The translations under genes were made by a program, and so were the position numbers. Below, piece by piece: positions 25,798 through 34,678 of a DNA stretch of 64,000 bases. Below the pieces are notes generated by a model. The model was not told the origin of the DNA. It saw nothing but the letters and a program-made list of their open reading frames with translations, and did not search any database. The DNA comes from Veillonella_A intestinalis (GTDB lineage: Bacteria; Bacillota; Negativicutes; Veillonellales; Veillonellaceae), in NCBI RefSeq assembly GCF_943192895.1, contig NZ_CALPCB010000004.1:124001-188000 (forward strand). Reading direction: 5' to 3'. Every line of letters starts with the position of its first letter. The first letter of the stretch is position 1.

Positions 25798-27195
25798 ATG
25801 GAGTACAAGGGAAAACGAATTTTAGTACTGGGAGCAGGGCGCAGTGGGATTGGCGCGGCCCATGTACTCGGCCTATTAGGGGCTCAAGTGGTGTTAAATG
25901 ATTATAAAGACGTGACTTTAACTGCTGCTGAAAAAACGCTGTTAGCGCAAGGTCATGTAACCATTATTACAGGGCGCCAAGATGAAGATTTATTGGCTAA
26001 TGTAGATCGCATTGTTGTGTCCCCAGGGATTGCTTTGACGATTCCTATTTTGGTGGCTGCTAAACAACGAGGTATAGATATTGTAGGAGAAGTAGAAGTG
26101 GCCTATGATATTTCCAAAGCACCTATTTTAGGGGTAACTGGCACAAATGGCAAAACTACAACAACTACCTTATTAGGTGAAGTTATGGCGCAAACGGGCA
26201 AACCAATTAAAGTTGGTGGCAATATAGGAGCCTCTTTGAGTGAAGCTGCTTATGAAATTTCGGATGATGGGTATTTAATCGCTGAATTATCTAGTTATCA
26301 GTTAGAAACAGTGAAGACTTTTAAGCCTGTAGGTGCGTTAGTGTTAAATATTACACCAGACCATTTACAACGGCATAAAACTATGGAAGCTTATCAAGCG
26401 GCGAAAGAACAAATTTTTATGCATCAAACGGCGAGTGATTGTACGGTGCTTAATGTGGATGATCCCTTAGTAGCTAGTATGCAAACACGTGTACCGGGCA
26501 AAGTACTTTGCATCAGTCAGAACCATAGTGTGACGGATGGAGCGTATTTTGAAAATGGTCAGTGCTATGCAGTGCGCCAAGGTGTAGCTGAATTAATCAT
26601 CGGAACAGATGAGATTCAATTACCAGGCCGTCACAATATTGAAAATATTTTGGCGGTTATTGCTTTGGCCTATGAGTTAGGCGTATCAGCTATGCAACTC
26701 CATACTGTAATTGCACAGTTTACTGGGGTAGAACATCGGTTAGAACCAGTAGCTCATATTGCTGGAGCTAGTTATTTTAATGATTCGAAGGCAACGAATA
26801 CAGACTCTGCCATTAAAGCCATTGAAGCTTTTAAAGAGCCTATTATTTTATTAGCTGGGGGTCATGATAAAATGACTGATTTAAGTGAGTTTATGCAACT
26901 CGTTAAGGCGCGTGTTCGTGATTTAATCTTAATGGGGGAAGCGGCTCAACGTTTTGCTGAGGCAGCGAAAGCAGCTGGGGTAACGAATGTTTATCAAGTT
27001 CGTTCTATGGCGGAAGCTGTAGCTAAAGGGTATGAACTAGCTAAGCCTGGGGACGTTGTTCTTCTATCGCCAGCTTGTTCTAGTTTTGACTGGTATCATT
27101 GTTTTGAAGAACGAGGCGATGATTTTAAAAATGAAGTATATGCTCTAAAAGAATTAGTTGAATCAACAGTAGAGAAGAAAGGGTCATTGTCATGA
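25798..27195 (+). CDS. murD: UDP-MurNAc-L-alanine:D-glutamate ligase
   Basis: Adds D-glutamate to UDP-MurNAc-L-Ala. The 465 residues open with a nucleotide-binding region (RILVLGAGRSGIGAA), then the ATP loop GVTGTNGKTTTTTL near residue 115, the central GRHNIENILAVIA and FNDSKATNTDSA, and the C-terminal LSPACSSFDWY. All are standard for MurD. Its stop overlaps the murG start by four bases (ATGA). In many Firmicutes and in proteobacteria ftsW or spoVE lies between murD and murG; here there is no room for it. Confidence 0.97.
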   Translation: MEYKGKRILVLGAGRSGIGAAHVLGLLGAQVVLNDYKDVTLTAAEKTLLAQGHVTIITGRQDEDLLANVDRIVVSPGIALTIPILVAAKQRGIDIVGEVEVAYDISKAPILGVTGTNGKTTTTTLLGEVMAQTGKPIKVGGNIGASLSEAAYEISDDGYLIAELSSYQLETVKTFKPVGALVLNITPDHLQRHKTMEAYQAAKEQIFMHQTASDCTVLNVDDPLVASMQTRVPGKVLCISQNHSVTDGAYFENGQCYAVRQGVAELIIGTDEIQLPGRHNIENILAVIALAYELGVSAMQLHTVIAQFTGVEHRLEPVAHIAGASYFNDSKATNTDSAIKAIEAFKEPIILLAGGHDKMTDLSEFMQLVKARVRDLILMGEAAQRFAEAAKAAGVTNVYQVRSMAEAVAKGYELAKPGDVVLLSPACSSFDWYHCFEERGDDFKNEVYALKELVESTVEKKGSLS

Positions 27196-28298
27196 AGCGT
27201 ATAATTATTTCCGGTGGTGGCACTGGAGGGCATATTTATCCAGCCATTACGATTTATAAAGAAATAGCGTCCATGACAGAGGCTGAGTTTCTTTATATTG
27301 GTACTGAAAAGGGCTTGGAAGCTACTTTAGTACCTAAAGAAGGAATTCCTTTTAAAACATTGCCCGTAGAAGGGTTAAATCGCAATCTTTCGTTCCGTGC
27401 CTTGTTAACTTTGGGTAAAACATTAGGTTCTTTAGTAAAGGCCAATCGTATTATTTCAGAATTTAAACCAGACATTGTCATTGGTACGGGTGGCTATGTA
27501 TGTGGTCCTATTTTGTTAGCTGCTGCTTTACGGCATGTGCCTACTTTAATTCAGGAACAAAATACGATTGGTGGCATCACTAATAAAATTTTAAGCCGCT
27601 TTGTAGATGTAGTAGCCGTTGGTTTTGCAGAGGCTGAAAAGGCTTTTGAAGGGGCTAAACGGATTGTTTATACAGGCAATCCTGTACGACCAGAGGTGCT
27701 TGTAGATACGCGGGCAACGGGACGCGCCTTCTTTAATCTCAAAGAGGACGAATTTGCAGTGTTAATTGCTGGTGGTTCTCGCGGAGCTCGTAGTATTAAT
27801 ACAGCTATGATAGAGGTGCATAAGTATTTTAAAAATCGTAAAGGCATTAAGCTAATTCATGTAACAGGTACTGGTGAATATGAGCGTGTATTGTCTGCTT
27901 TAGGCATTGAGGATGGTCAAGCTTATAGCGATACGTCAGTGATTTTGCCATATTTACATGAAATGCCAAAAGCTTTAGCAGCTGCTGACTTAGCAGTGTT
28001 CCGTGCAGGGGCTGTAGGGTTAGCTGAATTAACAGTAAGAGGCATTCCCTCTATTTTAATTCCTTATCCCTATGCGGCTGAAGATCACCAAACCTATAAT
28101 GCGCGAGCTTTAGTAAGTACTGGAGCAGCGCGTATGATAGTGGATAAAATGTTACAAGGAAATGATTTAATTGGGGAAATTGAATTTTTTATGGAAAATC
28201 CAGCGGAGCGTGCTCGTATGTCTGTAGCGGCCAAATCACTAGGCAAGCCACAGGCCGCACATGATATAGCTCAATTAGCCCTAGATATTGCAAAATAA
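27192..28298 (+). CDS. murG: Lipid II synthase (GlcNAc transferase MurG)
   Basis: Transfers GlcNAc from UDP-GlcNAc to lipid I at the inner face of the membrane, giving lipid II. The 368 residues are typical. The N-terminal glycine-rich loop SGGGTGGHIYPA, GTGGYVCGP near residue 98, QEQNTIGGITNK, the C-domain GGSRGARSIN, and the UDP-GlcNAc block RAGAVGLAELT with PYPYAAEDHQTYNA are all present. The start overlaps the murD stop. GT-B fold glycosyltransferase, peripheral on the membrane. Confidence 0.98.
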   Translation: MKRIIISGGGTGGHIYPAITIYKEIASMTEAEFLYIGTEKGLEATLVPKEGIPFKTLPVEGLNRNLSFRALLTLGKTLGSLVKANRIISEFKPDIVIGTGGYVCGPILLAAALRHVPTLIQEQNTIGGITNKILSRFVDVVAVGFAEAEKAFEGAKRIVYTGNPVRPEVLVDTRATGRAFFNLKEDEFAVLIAGGSRGARSINTAMIEVHKYFKNRKGIKLIHVTGTGEYERVLSALGIEDGQAYSDTSVILPYLHEMPKALAAADLAVFRAGAVGLAELTVRGIPSILIPYPYAAEDHQTYNARALVSTGAARMIVDKMLQGNDLIGEIEFFMENPAERARMSVAAKSLGKPQAAHDIAQLALDIAK

Positions 28299-28319
28299 AT
28301 TATAAGGAGCGATTAGACC

Positions 28320-29693
28320 ATGCTAGATGGTATTCATAAAATACATCTCATTGGCATTGCTGGCTCAGGAATGAGAGCTATTGCCAATATATTAATCAGT
28401 CAAGGTTTTGACGTATCTGGTTCTGATATTCAAGAATCAGCAGTAACTGAACGATTTCGTAAGATGGGCGCCACCATTCATATTGGTCATAATGCAGAGT
28501 ATGTAAATGGGGTAGACGCTGTAGTTCGCTCAACGGCTATTCATGAGGATAATCCTGAATTAGTAGCAGCTAAAGCGCAGCACATTCTTATTTTACATCG
28601 TTCTGATATTGTAAAGGCGGTATTGGATATTACAAAGGGGATTGCTGTAGCCGGTGCTCATGGTAAGACAACTACGACTTCTATGTTAGGCCAAATCTTT
28701 GTGGAAGCAGGACTAGATCCTACTGTTATTATTGGCGGTGAAGTAGATTATTTAGGTGGTAGCAGTCAGTGGGGACAGGGCGAATACAGTATTGCTGAGG
28801 CCGATGAAAGTGATGGATCTTTCTTAAAATTGAATCCTCATGAAATCGTCATCACTAACATTGAAAATGATCATATGGACCATTATGGGACGATGGAAAA
28901 TTTATTAGTTGCCTTTGGTGAATTTGTTGGTAAGTTACCTGATATTGGTGTTGCTGTTGTATGTGGTGATAATTCAAATATTCAACAGATAATGACACAA
29001 GTGGATCGTCAGTTTATCACCTATGGCTTAGAGTCAAGCAATGAATATACTGTACAGAATATTCGTTATGAAAAAGGTATTTTAGTGTATGATGCCTATC
29101 ATACGTCTGAACATATAGCTACAGTTCGTTTAAAAGTGCCTGGTACACATAATGTGCTTAACTCTCTAGGGGCTTTAGTTATGGCTATTCGCTGTGGCAT
29201 TCCTGTTGAGGTTGCAGTTGCTGGTTTAGCAAAATTTACAGGTGCTAAACGTCGTTTTGAAACGAAGGGACACAGTCATGATGTGTGGGTTGTCGATGAT
29301 TATGCCCATCATCCAACTGAGATTGCCGCTACCTTAGGGGCCGCTAAAGCTTTGGAATCTCATCGTGTAGTTTGTGTATTCCAGCCTCATCGTTTCACTC
29401 GAACAAATCTATTGTTAAAGGAATTTGGTCAGGCTTTTCAAAAAGCCGATGTGCTGTTTATTACTGACATTTATAGTGCTGGCGAAGACCCTATAGAGGG
29501 GATTGATGGACAATCTATTCCTAAGATGGTAGAGGCAACTACTGGGCAGACCGTGCATTATATTGCTAATGTAGAGGATGTACCGCAAGTAGTAAAAGCT
29601 GTATTGCAGCCTAATGATTTAGTCATTACTATGGGGGCTGGCAGTATTAGTCAATACGGTCCTAAGTTGTTAGCAGCATTAGAAGAGGAATAA
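28320..29693 (+). CDS. murC: UDP-MurNAc:L-alanine ligase
   Basis: Adds the first amino acid, L-alanine, to UDP-MurNAc. The 457 residues show HLIGIAGSGMRAIANIL at the N-terminus, the ATP loop AGAHGKTTTTSM near residue 112, the magnesium-binding ADESDGSFL, the hinge DDYAHHPTEI near residue 322 and FQPHRFTRT. AAGGAG precedes the ATG. ddl starts two bases after its stop. In many genomes murB is next or fused here; it is missing from this cluster and must be encoded elsewhere. Confidence 0.97.
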   Translation: MLDGIHKIHLIGIAGSGMRAIANILISQGFDVSGSDIQESAVTERFRKMGATIHIGHNAEYVNGVDAVVRSTAIHEDNPELVAAKAQHILILHRSDIVKAVLDITKGIAVAGAHGKTTTTSMLGQIFVEAGLDPTVIIGGEVDYLGGSSQWGQGEYSIAEADESDGSFLKLNPHEIVITNIENDHMDHYGTMENLLVAFGEFVGKLPDIGVAVVCGDNSNIQQIMTQVDRQFITYGLESSNEYTVQNIRYEKGILVYDAYHTSEHIATVRLKVPGTHNVLNSLGALVMAIRCGIPVEVAVAGLAKFTGAKRRFETKGHSHDVWVVDDYAHHPTEIAATLGAAKALESHRVVCVFQPHRFTRTNLLLKEFGQAFQKADVLFITDIYSAGEDPIEGIDGQSIPKMVEATTGQTVHYIANVEDVPQVVKAVLQPNDLVITMGAGSISQYGPKLLAALEEE

Positions 29694-29695
29694 TC

Positions 29696-30628
29696 ATGAA
29701 GGATAAACAAATTATCGTATTAATGGGTGGTCCATCGAAAGAGGCAGAAGTTTCACGGCGTACCGGTGAATCCATTGCTCATGCTTTAGATGGTCTTGGC
29801 TATAAAGTTAAAACCCTAGAATTAGTACCAGAACAAGTATTGCAAGATATTAAAGCCCTTAAGGGCGATGTTGTATTTAATGCATTACATGGTAAGTTTG
29901 GGGAAGATGGTGCGTTACAAGGATTACTTGAAATGGCAGGCATCCCTTATACGGGCTCAGGTATTATGGCTCAAGCCGTAGGGATGAATAAGAAAATTAG
30001 TAAAGATGTTTTTGTTGGATCCCAGATTCCAACAGCACAAGCGGTATCATATAATCATGAACAGCAAAGTGAAGATGTTATTATAGCGCATATTAAGGCT
30101 AATTTTACGTACCCAGTTGTATTAAAACCGGCTACACAAGGTTCTAGTATTGGTGTAGTTATTGTTCGTCAAGAAACAGAGTTAGCAGCAGCGGTAAAAG
30201 AAGCGTTAGTTTTTGACCATATTTTAGTGGTTGAACAGTATTTAGATGGTCGTGAATTTACTGTGTCTGTATTAGATGGTAAAGCCTTGCCAGTGATTGA
30301 AATTCGCCCTCATTCTGGGGAATATGATTATGCTTCAAAGTATACGACTGGCGCAACCGATTATTTAGTGCCTGCACCAATTGATGAAAAGTTAACGGCT
30401 AGAATGCAATCCATTGGTGAAACTGTTTATAATGAATTACAATGTAGCGGTGTTATCCGTGTTGATATTATGACCAATAGCGCAGGTGAGCCATTTGTTT
30501 TAGAGTATAATACAGTGCCTGGTATGACGGCTACATCTTTGGTACCTAAGGCAGCTAATGCTATGGGGATTGATTTTCCAACCTTATGTGAAAAGATTTT
30601 ATTATCTGCTGGTTTAGGTAAGTTTTAA
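29696..30628 (+). CDS. ddl: D-alanine--D-alanine ligase
   Basis: Makes the D-Ala-D-Ala dipeptide used by MurF. The 310 residues form an ATP-grasp enzyme: MGGPSKEAEVSRRTGE near the N-terminus, NALHGKFGEDGALQG, KPATQGSSIGV for nucleotide binding, and the metal site VDIMTNSAGEPFVLEYNTVPGM near the C-terminus. YTGSGIM near residue 83 includes the residues after the lid common to Ddl. It is coupled to murC by a two-base gap and lies 20 bases before ftsQ. Confidence 0.97.
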   Translation: MKDKQIIVLMGGPSKEAEVSRRTGESIAHALDGLGYKVKTLELVPEQVLQDIKALKGDVVFNALHGKFGEDGALQGLLEMAGIPYTGSGIMAQAVGMNKKISKDVFVGSQIPTAQAVSYNHEQQSEDVIIAHIKANFTYPVVLKPATQGSSIGVVIVRQETELAAAVKEALVFDHILVVEQYLDGREFTVSVLDGKALPVIEIRPHSGEYDYASKYTTGATDYLVPAPIDEKLTARMQSIGETVYNELQCSGVIRVDIMTNSAGEPFVLEYNTVPGMTATSLVPKAANAMGIDFPTLCEKILLSAGLGKF

Positions 30629-30648
30629 TTAAATGTGGAGATAACAAG

Positions 30649-31611
30649 ATGAACGGAGAGACTCGTCAGTATTCATCTAGTTCAAATCAGCATATGCACA
30701 AAGGGCCCAATGAAACTAATTGGTCTCATTGGGCTGAGCAAAATAGTGATGATGTTGTAAAACCAAACCCTCAATCTCGCTTTATACCGCCACAGTCATC
30801 AGAGTTTGGTCAGTTGCATGATTTTCATCAGCCTAATGAGTTTGGCACTTATCAAGATGATATGGGTGGTTCTGGCAATTCAGAGGAACCGCCAGGCCCA
30901 CCAAAACGACCTCATGCTTGGCGACGACGTGTTGTTTGGGGTGGTGGGGCGCTACTAATTATTTGGGCGCTATTATTTATGCTGCCTATTCCTTTTGGTA
31001 CAATCCAAGTAGTCGGTAGTGATAAAGTGACGGTGTCTGATGTAATGGCAGCTGGTAATATTCGCTATCCTGTAAATTTATTACAGATTAATAGTGGGCA
31101 ATTGGAAGAACGCTTACAACATGATTTACGCGTGGAAACAGCTAAAGTTACCTATGTATTACCTTTGACTTTACAAGTAAATATAACGGAACGTCAGGCT
31201 GCAGCTGTAGTGGCGACTCAATTTGGTTTTGCCACTTTAGATTCATCTGGGCGTGTTATTAATTTAGGACCAGCTATTGAAGATACATCCGCGCCCATTA
31301 TTTCCGGAATTAAATTAGGAAATGTATTATTGGGAGATATGATTGATGTAGCTGTTATCAAAGGGACATTAACATATTTAGGTTCTATTAGTGCAGAGGG
31401 GCGTAAACAAATTGCTGAAATTAATGTAGGGGACACGCAACAATTAATTGCTTATACGGTAGATGGTTTACCATTGCACTTGGGGGATACGAGTGAACTA
31501 GATAAAAAAGGGCCTTTATCAGAAAATATGCTGCGAGATGTAAAGGCTCGTGGAGTAGCAGCACAATATTTAGATGTGAATGTAAAGGCGCCCTTTATTA
31601 AGACGCCTTAA
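30649..31611 (+). CDS. ftsQ: Cell division protein FtsQ/DivIB
   Basis: A divisome scaffold of 320 residues. About 93 cytoplasmic residues rich in Gln, Asn, Pro and His come first, then a basic stretch (RPHAWRRR) and one membrane segment (VVWGGGALLIIWALLFMLPI, about 94-113). Outside the membrane lies a POTRA-type domain (FGTIQVVGSDKVTVSDVMAA) and a FtsQ beta domain with ITERQAAAVV. The long cytoplasmic tail exceeds that of E. coli FtsQ. It sits between ddl and DUF881; the ftsA gene often found after ftsQ is absent. Confidence 0.9.
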   Translation: MNGETRQYSSSSNQHMHKGPNETNWSHWAEQNSDDVVKPNPQSRFIPPQSSEFGQLHDFHQPNEFGTYQDDMGGSGNSEEPPGPPKRPHAWRRRVVWGGGALLIIWALLFMLPIPFGTIQVVGSDKVTVSDVMAAGNIRYPVNLLQINSGQLEERLQHDLRVETAKVTYVLPLTLQVNITERQAAAVVATQFGFATLDSSGRVINLGPAIEDTSAPIISGIKLGNVLLGDMIDVAVIKGTLTYLGSISAEGRKQIAEINVGDTQQLIAYTVDGLPLHLGDTSELDKKGPLSENMLRDVKARGVAAQYLDVNVKAPFIKTP

Positions 31612-31632
31612 TATAATAATGGAAGAGGAAGC

Positions 31633-32328
31633 ATGTTAAAGCAAGGTCGTTGGGCGATAGCCGCTGTAAGCATGTTGTTAGGCGTCATGTTGGTAGGGCA
31701 ATATAAAATGACGCAAAGTATTGCGGCTAGCAACATTCATTTACAGCGTACAGGAGATTTAGCACGTGAACTGACGGCAGTTGAAAAGGAACGGGATGAA
31801 CTACGTCAGCAATTAGAAGCAATACAAAAAAATAATGCCACTGCTAGTGCAGTGAGTGATATTAACTTATTAAAACAACGAGCGGGCCTCACTGATGTGA
31901 GTGGTCCAGGAGTAGTCATTACAATTAATGACAGTAAAGTTCCCGTAAAAGATAATGAAAATCCCAATCTCTATTTAATTCATGATGAAGATTTATTACG
32001 TGTTCTCAATGAATTGCGCGCTGGTGGTGCTGAGGCCATTGCTATTAATGATCAGCGCTTAGTAGGCACTTCAGAGGTACGTTGTGCAGGACCAACGGTT
32101 ATGGTAAATGGTAAAGTATTTGCACCGCCTTTTGTTATTAAGGCCATTGGTGATCCAAAAACATTATCAGCCGCTTTAACCATGCGTGGTGGTGTAGTAG
32201 AATCTTTAAAATATTGGGGGATTGAATTAAAAATCCAAAAAGAAGATAACATTGTAGTACCTGCTTTTTCAGGAACCTTTAAGGAGGAACATTTAAAAGA
32301 GCTTAATCAAGGAGGCGGTAAAAAATAA
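31633..32328 (+). CDS. DUF881 family protein (YlxW/YlxX-like)
   Basis: A 231-residue bitopic protein: one N-terminal membrane segment (about 8-24), a coiled coil at about 40-70, then an extracytoplasmic DUF881 domain with GPGVVITINDS, NELRAGGAEAIAINDQR and VMVNGKVFAPPFVIKAIG. The family is typically located beside ftsQ and small basic protein genes in Firmicutes and actinobacteria, and is thought to take part in division, but no biochemical role is established. GAAGAGGAAG precedes the ATG. Its stop overlaps the sbp start by one base. Confidence 0.9.
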   Translation: MLKQGRWAIAAVSMLLGVMLVGQYKMTQSIAASNIHLQRTGDLARELTAVEKERDELRQQLEAIQKNNATASAVSDINLLKQRAGLTDVSGPGVVITINDSKVPVKDNENPNLYLIHDEDLLRVLNELRAGGAEAIAINDQRLVGTSEVRCAGPTVMVNGKVFAPPFVIKAIGDPKTLSAALTMRGGVVESLKYWGIELKIQKEDNIVVPAFSGTFKEEHLKELNQGGGKK

Positions 32329-32672
32329 TGATGTATTTATTTATCGCTGGCGGGTTAATTTTGGGGATTGCTATTGGCGTGTTAACTCCATTAGAAATTT
32401 CACCTATTTATGCTAAATATACTTCGGTTGCCTTATTAGCCGCTTTGGATAGTGTATTTGGTGGCACTCGAGCAGCCTTAGAGCGTATCTTTAATTTATC
32501 TATCTTTTTGACCGGTTTCTTTTCAAATTCACTATTAGCCGCTTTGTTAGTATTCTTGGGCAATTTTGTTGGTATCGACCTCTATTATGTTGCATTAATC
32601 AGTTTTGGCTTACGATTGTTCCAAAATACCGCAGCAATTCGTCGATTACTTTTGTCAAGACGTACAAAATAA
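32328..32672 (+). CDS. sbp: Small basic protein (DUF1290, Sbp)
   Basis: A 114-residue membrane protein with about three segments and a basic C-terminus (RRLLLSRRTK). It matches the Sbp/DUF1290 family (the pattern GIAIGVLTP near the start, then ALLAALDSVFGGTRAALE). Members lie next to DUF881 genes before ftsZ in Bacillus and actinobacteria. Its function is unknown. The gene begins on the last base of the DUF881 stop (taATG), preceded by GGAGGCGG, so translation is tightly coupled. Confidence 0.9.
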   Translation: MMYLFIAGGLILGIAIGVLTPLEISPIYAKYTSVALLAALDSVFGGTRAALERIFNLSIFLTGFFSNSLLAALLVFLGNFVGIDLYYVALISFGLRLFQNTAAIRRLLLSRRTK

Positions 32673-32816
32673 GGTATACTTTTACTTAAAAGAGTGGAAA
32701 AAATAAAAAAAATAGTGTAAAATGAAATGAAACTAGTTATAATAATATTGAATATAATCACTTAGTTTGAAATAAAGGGCATATAAATCTTACGGGCAAC
32801 AGGAGGAGGAACGTAA

Positions 32817-33821
32817 ATGTCGGAATTCGCAAGTATTAAAGTTATTGGTGTCGGTGGTGGCGGAAGCAACGCCGTAAATCGTATGATTGACAGTGGCCTT
32901 CAAGGTGTAGAGTTCTTGGTAGCCAATACAGAAACACAAGCATTAGATAATTCAAAAGCAACAACAAAAATCCAATTAGGTGAAAAATTGACTAAAGGTC
33001 TTGGTGCCGGTGCTAACCCAGAAGTAGGGGAAGAAGCTGCTCAAGAAAGTCGTGAAGAAATTACTAAAGCCCTTCAAGGTTCCGACATGGTATTTGTTAC
33101 TGCTGGTATGGGTGGTGGCACTGGTACTGGTGCAGCGCCAATCGTAGCAGAATGTGCTCGTGAAATGGGTGCGTTAACTGTTGGTGTTGTAACAAAACCA
33201 TTTACTTTTGAAGGTAAACGTCGTAAAAATCAAGCTGATAAAGGTATTGAAATGTTAACTAGCAAAGTAGATACAATTATTGTGATTCCTAATGATAAAT
33301 TATTGCAAGTTGTGGATAAAAAGACTCCATTGAATGAAGCCTTCCGTACGGCTGACGATGTGCTTCGTCAAGGTATTAAAGGTATTTCTGATTTGATTAC
33401 AGTACCAGGTCTTATTAACCTTGACTTTGCTGACGTTAAAACTATTATGACTAATCAAGGGGAAGCTTTGATGGGCATTGGTATCGGCGAAGGTGAAAAC
33501 CGTGCTGTTGATGCTGCTAAAATGGCAATTAATAGCCCATTATTAGAAACTTCTATTGAAGGGGCTAAAGGCATTCTCTTGAATATTACTGGTAGCAATG
33601 ATTTAAGCTTATTCGAAATTAACGAAGCGGCTGAAATCATTTCCGAAGCAGCGGATCCAGAAGCAAATATTATCTTTGGTTCCGTTATAGATGAAAACCT
33701 TGGAGATCGCGTACAAATTACTGTTGTAGCTACTGGCTTCGGGGCGCAACCTAAAACAGGTGTGACAAAATCTCCATTTGGAACCGTAGGGCCAGAAATT
33801 CCTACATTTATGAAACGCTAA
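32817..33821 (+). CDS. ftsZ: Cell division GTPase FtsZ
   Basis: The tubulin-like protein that forms the Z ring. The 334 residues contain the GTP-binding core: KVIGVGGGGSNAVNRM at the start, the signature GGGTGTGAAP near residue 101, and the T7 loop NLDFADVKTIM near residue 200 supplying catalytic aspartates. The conserved C-terminal peptide EIPTFMKR is present, but only about 20 residues link it to the core, shorter than the roughly 50 usual in model bacteria. AGGAGGAGG precedes the ATG. TATAAT boxes at 32738 and 32753 in the 144-base leader suggest its own promoter. Confidence 0.98.
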   Translation: MSEFASIKVIGVGGGGSNAVNRMIDSGLQGVEFLVANTETQALDNSKATTKIQLGEKLTKGLGAGANPEVGEEAAQESREEITKALQGSDMVFVTAGMGGGTGTGAAPIVAECAREMGALTVGVVTKPFTFEGKRRKNQADKGIEMLTSKVDTIIVIPNDKLLQVVDKKTPLNEAFRTADDVLRQGIKGISDLITVPGLINLDFADVKTIMTNQGEALMGIGIGEGENRAVDAAKMAINSPLLETSIEGAKGILLNITGSNDLSLFEINEAAEIISEAADPEANIIFGSVIDENLGDRVQITVVATGFGAQPKTGVTKSPFGTVGPEIPTFMKR

Positions 33822-33862
33822 TTAAATAATTAGTTTTGTGTTGAGATTTGAGGAGGTACCTT

Positions 33863-34441
33863 ATGAACAAGAAATTATTCGTGGCTACTTTAGCCTCTAC
33901 TATGTTAACTGGCGCTGCTTTTGCAGCTGCTGTACCTGTAACTGACATTAACGAAGGTCAGAGCAAAGTGGGTGTTGAATACAGCTTTAACCAAAGCGTA
34001 ACTGGCGAAAGCGGTCATGCTGATGGTTTTGGTGCTAACTTACAAACTGCTTTAAGCGATAAATGGGCTTTACAATATGCTTATAGCAAAGTAAATCTTG
34101 ATGATCAGAGCGATTTGAAAGATCATCAATTAGCAGCTGTATATAAAATCCATCCAAATGTAAACGTATACGGTGCTGGTACATACATTAAAGCAGCTGG
34201 CGATCATGAAACTGGTATGCAAGCTGGTGTAATTGGTCATGTGCCATTAGCTGACAAACTTAATGGTTATGCTAAAATCGGTTTTGGTAATGACATCAAA
34301 AATACATATCAAATCGGTGCTGCTTATGAGTTAAACGAAGATTTAGATCTTAATGTATATTATCAATATGATAAATACAGTGTAGATGGCGATCGTGGCA
34401 CTGTTAAAGGCTTACATGCTGGCGTAGGTTACAACTTCTAA
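33863..34441 (+). CDS. Small outer-membrane beta-barrel protein
   Basis: The 192-residue precursor has a signal peptide (MNKKLFVATLASTMLTGAAF, then cleavage near residue 22). The mature part has alternating hydrophobic and polar residues and ends in aromatic GVGYNF, the terminal-phenylalanine signal recognised by the BAM machine. Repeated short strands such as WALQYAYSKV and LDLNVYYQYDKY support an eight-stranded-type barrel. ATG 33863 is set by AGGAGG at 33851-33856. It lies 41 bases after ftsZ with no terminator between, so it is likely cotranscribed. Function unknown; direct evidence of an outer membrane. Confidence 0.8.
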   Translation: MNKKLFVATLASTMLTGAAFAAAVPVTDINEGQSKVGVEYSFNQSVTGESGHADGFGANLQTALSDKWALQYAYSKVNLDDQSDLKDHQLAAVYKIHPNVNVYGAGTYIKAAGDHETGMQAGVIGHVPLADKLNGYAKIGFGNDIKNTYQIGAAYELNEDLDLNVYYQYDKYSVDGDRGTVKGLHAGVGYNF

Positions 34442-34486
34442 TATTATCTAGAGTTGTTACTACTAGGCAATAGCTAGTGATTAATC

Positions 34487-34526
34487 AAGTCCGTGACTAT
34501 AGATTTCTATAGTCACGGGCTTTTTT
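34487..34526 (+). terminator. Intrinsic terminator ending the division cluster
   Basis: The arm 34488-34502 pairs with 34507-34521 (15 base pairs with one G-T pair, 4-base loop), followed by a run of six T. A strong terminator after the outer-membrane protein gene. Confidence 0.92.
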
Positions 34527-34678
34527 AATCTAATTATTAGAAAAAATAGTATATAAAATAGACACAATAGTGTATACAATATTCTTTTGAAAAACAATGC
34601 ATTTCCGCTTGTAAGAGACACCTATTTTAGTTATTATTAAGTAAGGAATTATTAACTTAAGATGGGATGGTGTTATAA

